This document shows, piece after piece, positions 62,351-64,000 of a stretch of DNA of 64,000 bases (position 1 is its first letter; each line of letters begins with the position of its first letter). A program made the position numbers and the translations under genes. The DNA lies in the NCBI RefSeq assembly GCF_006540305.1, contig NZ_BJOR01000001.1, forward strand, positions 744,001 to 808,000. Reading direction: 5' to 3'. Source of the stretch: Streptomyces sp. 6-11-2 (GTDB taxonomy: Bacteria > Actinomycetota > Actinomycetes > Streptomycetales > Streptomycetaceae). Under the pieces are notes generated by a model that ran no database searches, was not told the origin of the DNA, and saw only the letters and a list, made by a program, of their open reading frames with translations.

Positions 62351-64000
62351 GTGGACGAGGTGCGCATACAACAGGCGGCGGCAGCGCGGCCGGAAGCCCC
62401 GGAAGACGGGGACGAGGCCACGCCGGCTCCCGGTACCACGGTGGCGGACAAGGACGCGGCCCGTGGCCCAGTGACAGGAGGGCAGGCGGCCCAGATCCCA
62501 GGGCACGGCGCCGTGCGGCCCTCGTGGGTGGAGTGGCTGACCACCACCGACCACAAGAAGATCGGGACGCTGTATCTCGTCACCGCCTTCGCGTTCTTCG
62601 TCCTCGGTGGCGTGATGGCGCTGGTGATGCGCGCCGAACTCGCCCGCCCCGGACTGCAGATCATGTCGAACGAGCAGTTCAACCAGGCGTTCACGATGCA
62701 TGGCTCGATCATGCTGCTGATGTTCGCGATGCCGCTCTTCACCGGCTTCGCGAACTGGATCATGCCGCTGCAGATCGGGGCGCCCGACGTCGCCTTCCCG
62801 CGGCTGAACATGCTCGCCTACTGGCTGTTCCTGTTCGGCTCCCTCATCGCCGCCGGCGGTTTCCTCACCCCTCAGGGCGCCGCCGACTTCGGCTGGTTCC
62901 TGTACGCGCCGCTGTCGGACGCGGTGCACTCGCCGGGCATCGGGTCCGACATGTGGATCATGGGTGTGGCGCTGTCCGGCTTCGGCAGCATCCTCGGCTC
63001 GGTCAACTTCATCACCACGATCATCTGCATGCGCGCGCCCGGCATGACCATGTTCCGCATGCCGATCTTCACCTGGAACGTGCTGCTGACCGCGCTCCTC
63101 GTGCTGCTCGTCTTCCCCGTGCTCGCGGCGGCGCTGTTCGCCCTGGAGATGGACCGCAAGTTCGGCAGCCACATCTTCGACTCGGCCAACGGCGGGGCAC
63201 TGCTGTGGCAGCACCTGTTCTGGTTCTTCGGCCATCCCGAGGTGTACATCCTGGCGTTGCCGTTCTTCGGCATCGTCAGTGAGGTCATCCCGGTCTTCGC
63301 CCGCAAGCCGATGTTCGGCTACATGGGCCTGATCGGCGCCACCATCTCCATCGCGGGCCTGTCGCTGACCGTGTGGGCACACCACATGTACGTCACCGGC
63401 GGCGTACTGCTGCCCTTCTTCTCCTTCATGACGTTCCTGATCGCGGTCCCGACCGGGGTGAAGTTCTTCAACTGGATCGGCACCATGTGGAAGGGCTCGC
63501 TGAGCTTCGAGACACCGATGCTGTGGACGGTGGGCTTCCTGATCACGTTCCTCTTCGGCGGTCTCACCGGAGTGATCCTGGCCTCCCCGCCGCTGGACTT
63601 CCATCTGTCCGACTCGTACTTCGTGGTGGCGCACTTCCACTACACGATCTTCGGCACGGTGGTGTACGCGATGTTCGCCGGATTCCACTTCTGGTGGCCG
63701 AAGTTCACGGGCAAGATGCTCGACGAACGGCTCGGCAAGATCACGTTCTGGACCCTCACGGTGGGTTTCCACCTCACGTTCCTGGTCCAGCACTGGCTGG
63801 GCGTCGAGGGCATGCCGCGCCGGTACGCCGACTACCTCGCGGCCGACGGCTTCACCACACTCAACACCCTTTCCTCGATCGGGTCGTTCGTGCTCGGCCT
63901 GTCGCTGCTGCCGTTCTTCTACAACGTCTGGAAGACCGCCAAGTACGGCAAGCGGGTCGGCGTCGACGACCCGTGGGGCTACGGCCGCTCCCTGGAGTGG
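62351..64000 (+). CDS. ctaD: Cytochrome c oxidase subunit I, 3' end outside the window
   Basis: The first 550 codons run open to the window edge. An Ala/Pro/Glu-rich N-terminal ~65 residues precede [18 protein letters not shown], then the twelve-helix oxidase core. Motifs: [17 protein letters not shown] (low-spin heme His), [13 protein letters not shown] (His295, Glu297, Tyr299: CuB ligand and cross-linked His-Tyr with the proton-channel Glu), [11 protein letters not shown] (CuB His pair) and [13 protein letters not shown] (heme a and a3 His). Terminal oxidase of the aa3 respiratory branch. GTG 62351 follows GGAGGGCACCGTCCG. Confidence 0.93.
   Translation, partial: MDEVRIQQAAAARPEAPEDGDEATPAPGTTVADKDAARGPVTGGQAAQIPGHGAVRPSWVEWLTTTDHKKIGTLYLVTAFAFFVLGGVMALVMRAELARPGLQIMSNEQFNQAFTMHGSIMLLMFAMPLFTGFANWIMPLQIGAPDVAFPRLNMLAYWLFLFGSLIAAGGFLTPQGAADFGWFLYAPLSDAVHSPGIGSDMWIMGVALSGFGSILGSVNFITTIICMRAPGMTMFRMPIFTWNVLLTALLVLLVFPVLAAALFALEMDRKFGSHIFDSANGGALLWQHLFWFFGHPEVYILALPFFGIVSEVIPVFARKPMFGYMGLIGATISIAGLSLTVWAHHMYVTGGVLLPFFSFMTFLIAVPTGVKFFNWIGTMWKGSLSFETPMLWTVGFLITFLFGGLTGVILASPPLDFHLSDSYFVVAHFHYTIFGTVVYAMFAGFHFWWPKFTGKMLDERLGKITFWTLTVGFHLTFLVQHWLGVEGMPRRYADYLAADGFTTLNTLSSIGSFVLGLSLLPFFYNVWKTAKYGKRVGVDDPWGYGRSLEW

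Overview
The window is chromosomal DNA of a Streptomyces or a very close relative. The evidence is a very high G+C content with strong GC at third codon positions, GTG and TTG starts, many four-base ATGA/GTGA gene overlaps, a zwf-opcA-gnd set, a Sfp-type phosphopantetheinyl transferase, and many extracellular polysaccharide-degrading enzymes with their ABC importers. All product names come from reading the translated sequence; no database search was run. No rRNA, tRNA, CRISPR array, insertion sequence or phage gene was seen.

Layout. 1-5.4 kb: envelope genes (an FtsW-like and a RodA-like SEDS protein facing each other, and an MprF/LysX-like lysyl transferase). 5.4-9.4 kb: an ArsR-type regulator and an ABC transporter of the nitrate/sulfonate type that share a nearly identical operator. 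9.6-13.9 kb: a RsbW-like ATPase pair and a cupredoxin / metallophosphoesterase / membrane protein cassette. 14.1-17.8 kb: an ABC exporter divergent from a two-component system. 17.9-26.1 kb: an alpha-glucan utilisation locus (secreted GH87-like enzyme, GH13 alpha-glucosidase, ABC importer, LacI regulator). 26.1-31.9 kb: a polyamine-type ABC operon with a divergent GntR regulator and a free-standing Cache-domain protein. 32-37.6 kb: an orphan MmyB-type ligand domain, an XRE regulator paired with an IrrE-like protein that has a broken zinc motif, a phosphopantetheinyl transferase, a phosphoesterase and an ATP-grasp enzyme. 37.7-42.7 kb: secreted GH18 and GH16 enzymes and a GH4 glycosidase. 42.9-46.8 kb: zwf-opcA-gnd behind a small frameshifted gene. 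47-49 kb: TetR, a beta-hydroxyacid dehydrogenase and a PPOX/F420 protein. 49.3-56.7 kb: a compact pterin/pyrimidine-like gene cluster. 56.9-61.4 kb: a beta-glucoside importer with a GH1 beta-glucosidase. 61.4-62.35 kb: a long gene-free stretch with an orphan promoter and repeats. 62.35 kb to the end: cytochrome c oxidase subunit I (ctaD), cut by the window edge.

The most interesting system is the 49.3-56.7 kb cluster. Its GTP cyclohydrolase II has Met at position 120, where the formate-releasing enzymes have Tyr. This is the change known from a Streptomyces coelicolor paralogue that stops at the formylated intermediate (FAPy). Next to it are a creatininase-family amidohydrolase (the ArfB-type deformylase family), a PTPS-fold protein that has lost its catalytic Cys and one zinc His, a dehydrogenase, a methyltransferase, a GT4 glycosyltransferase, a flippase-like membrane protein and a CDP-alcohol phosphatidyltransferase. 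Five genes lie on one strand and the last four are joined by ATGA overlaps. The content suggests a GTP-derived, methylated or glycosylated and possibly lipid-linked metabolite; the product is unknown to me.

A second theme is attack on fungal walls or glucans: GH87-like alpha-glucanase, GH18, GH16, GH1, GH13 and GH4 enzymes with at least two sugar importers and several LacI- or DasR-like palindromes in front of them.
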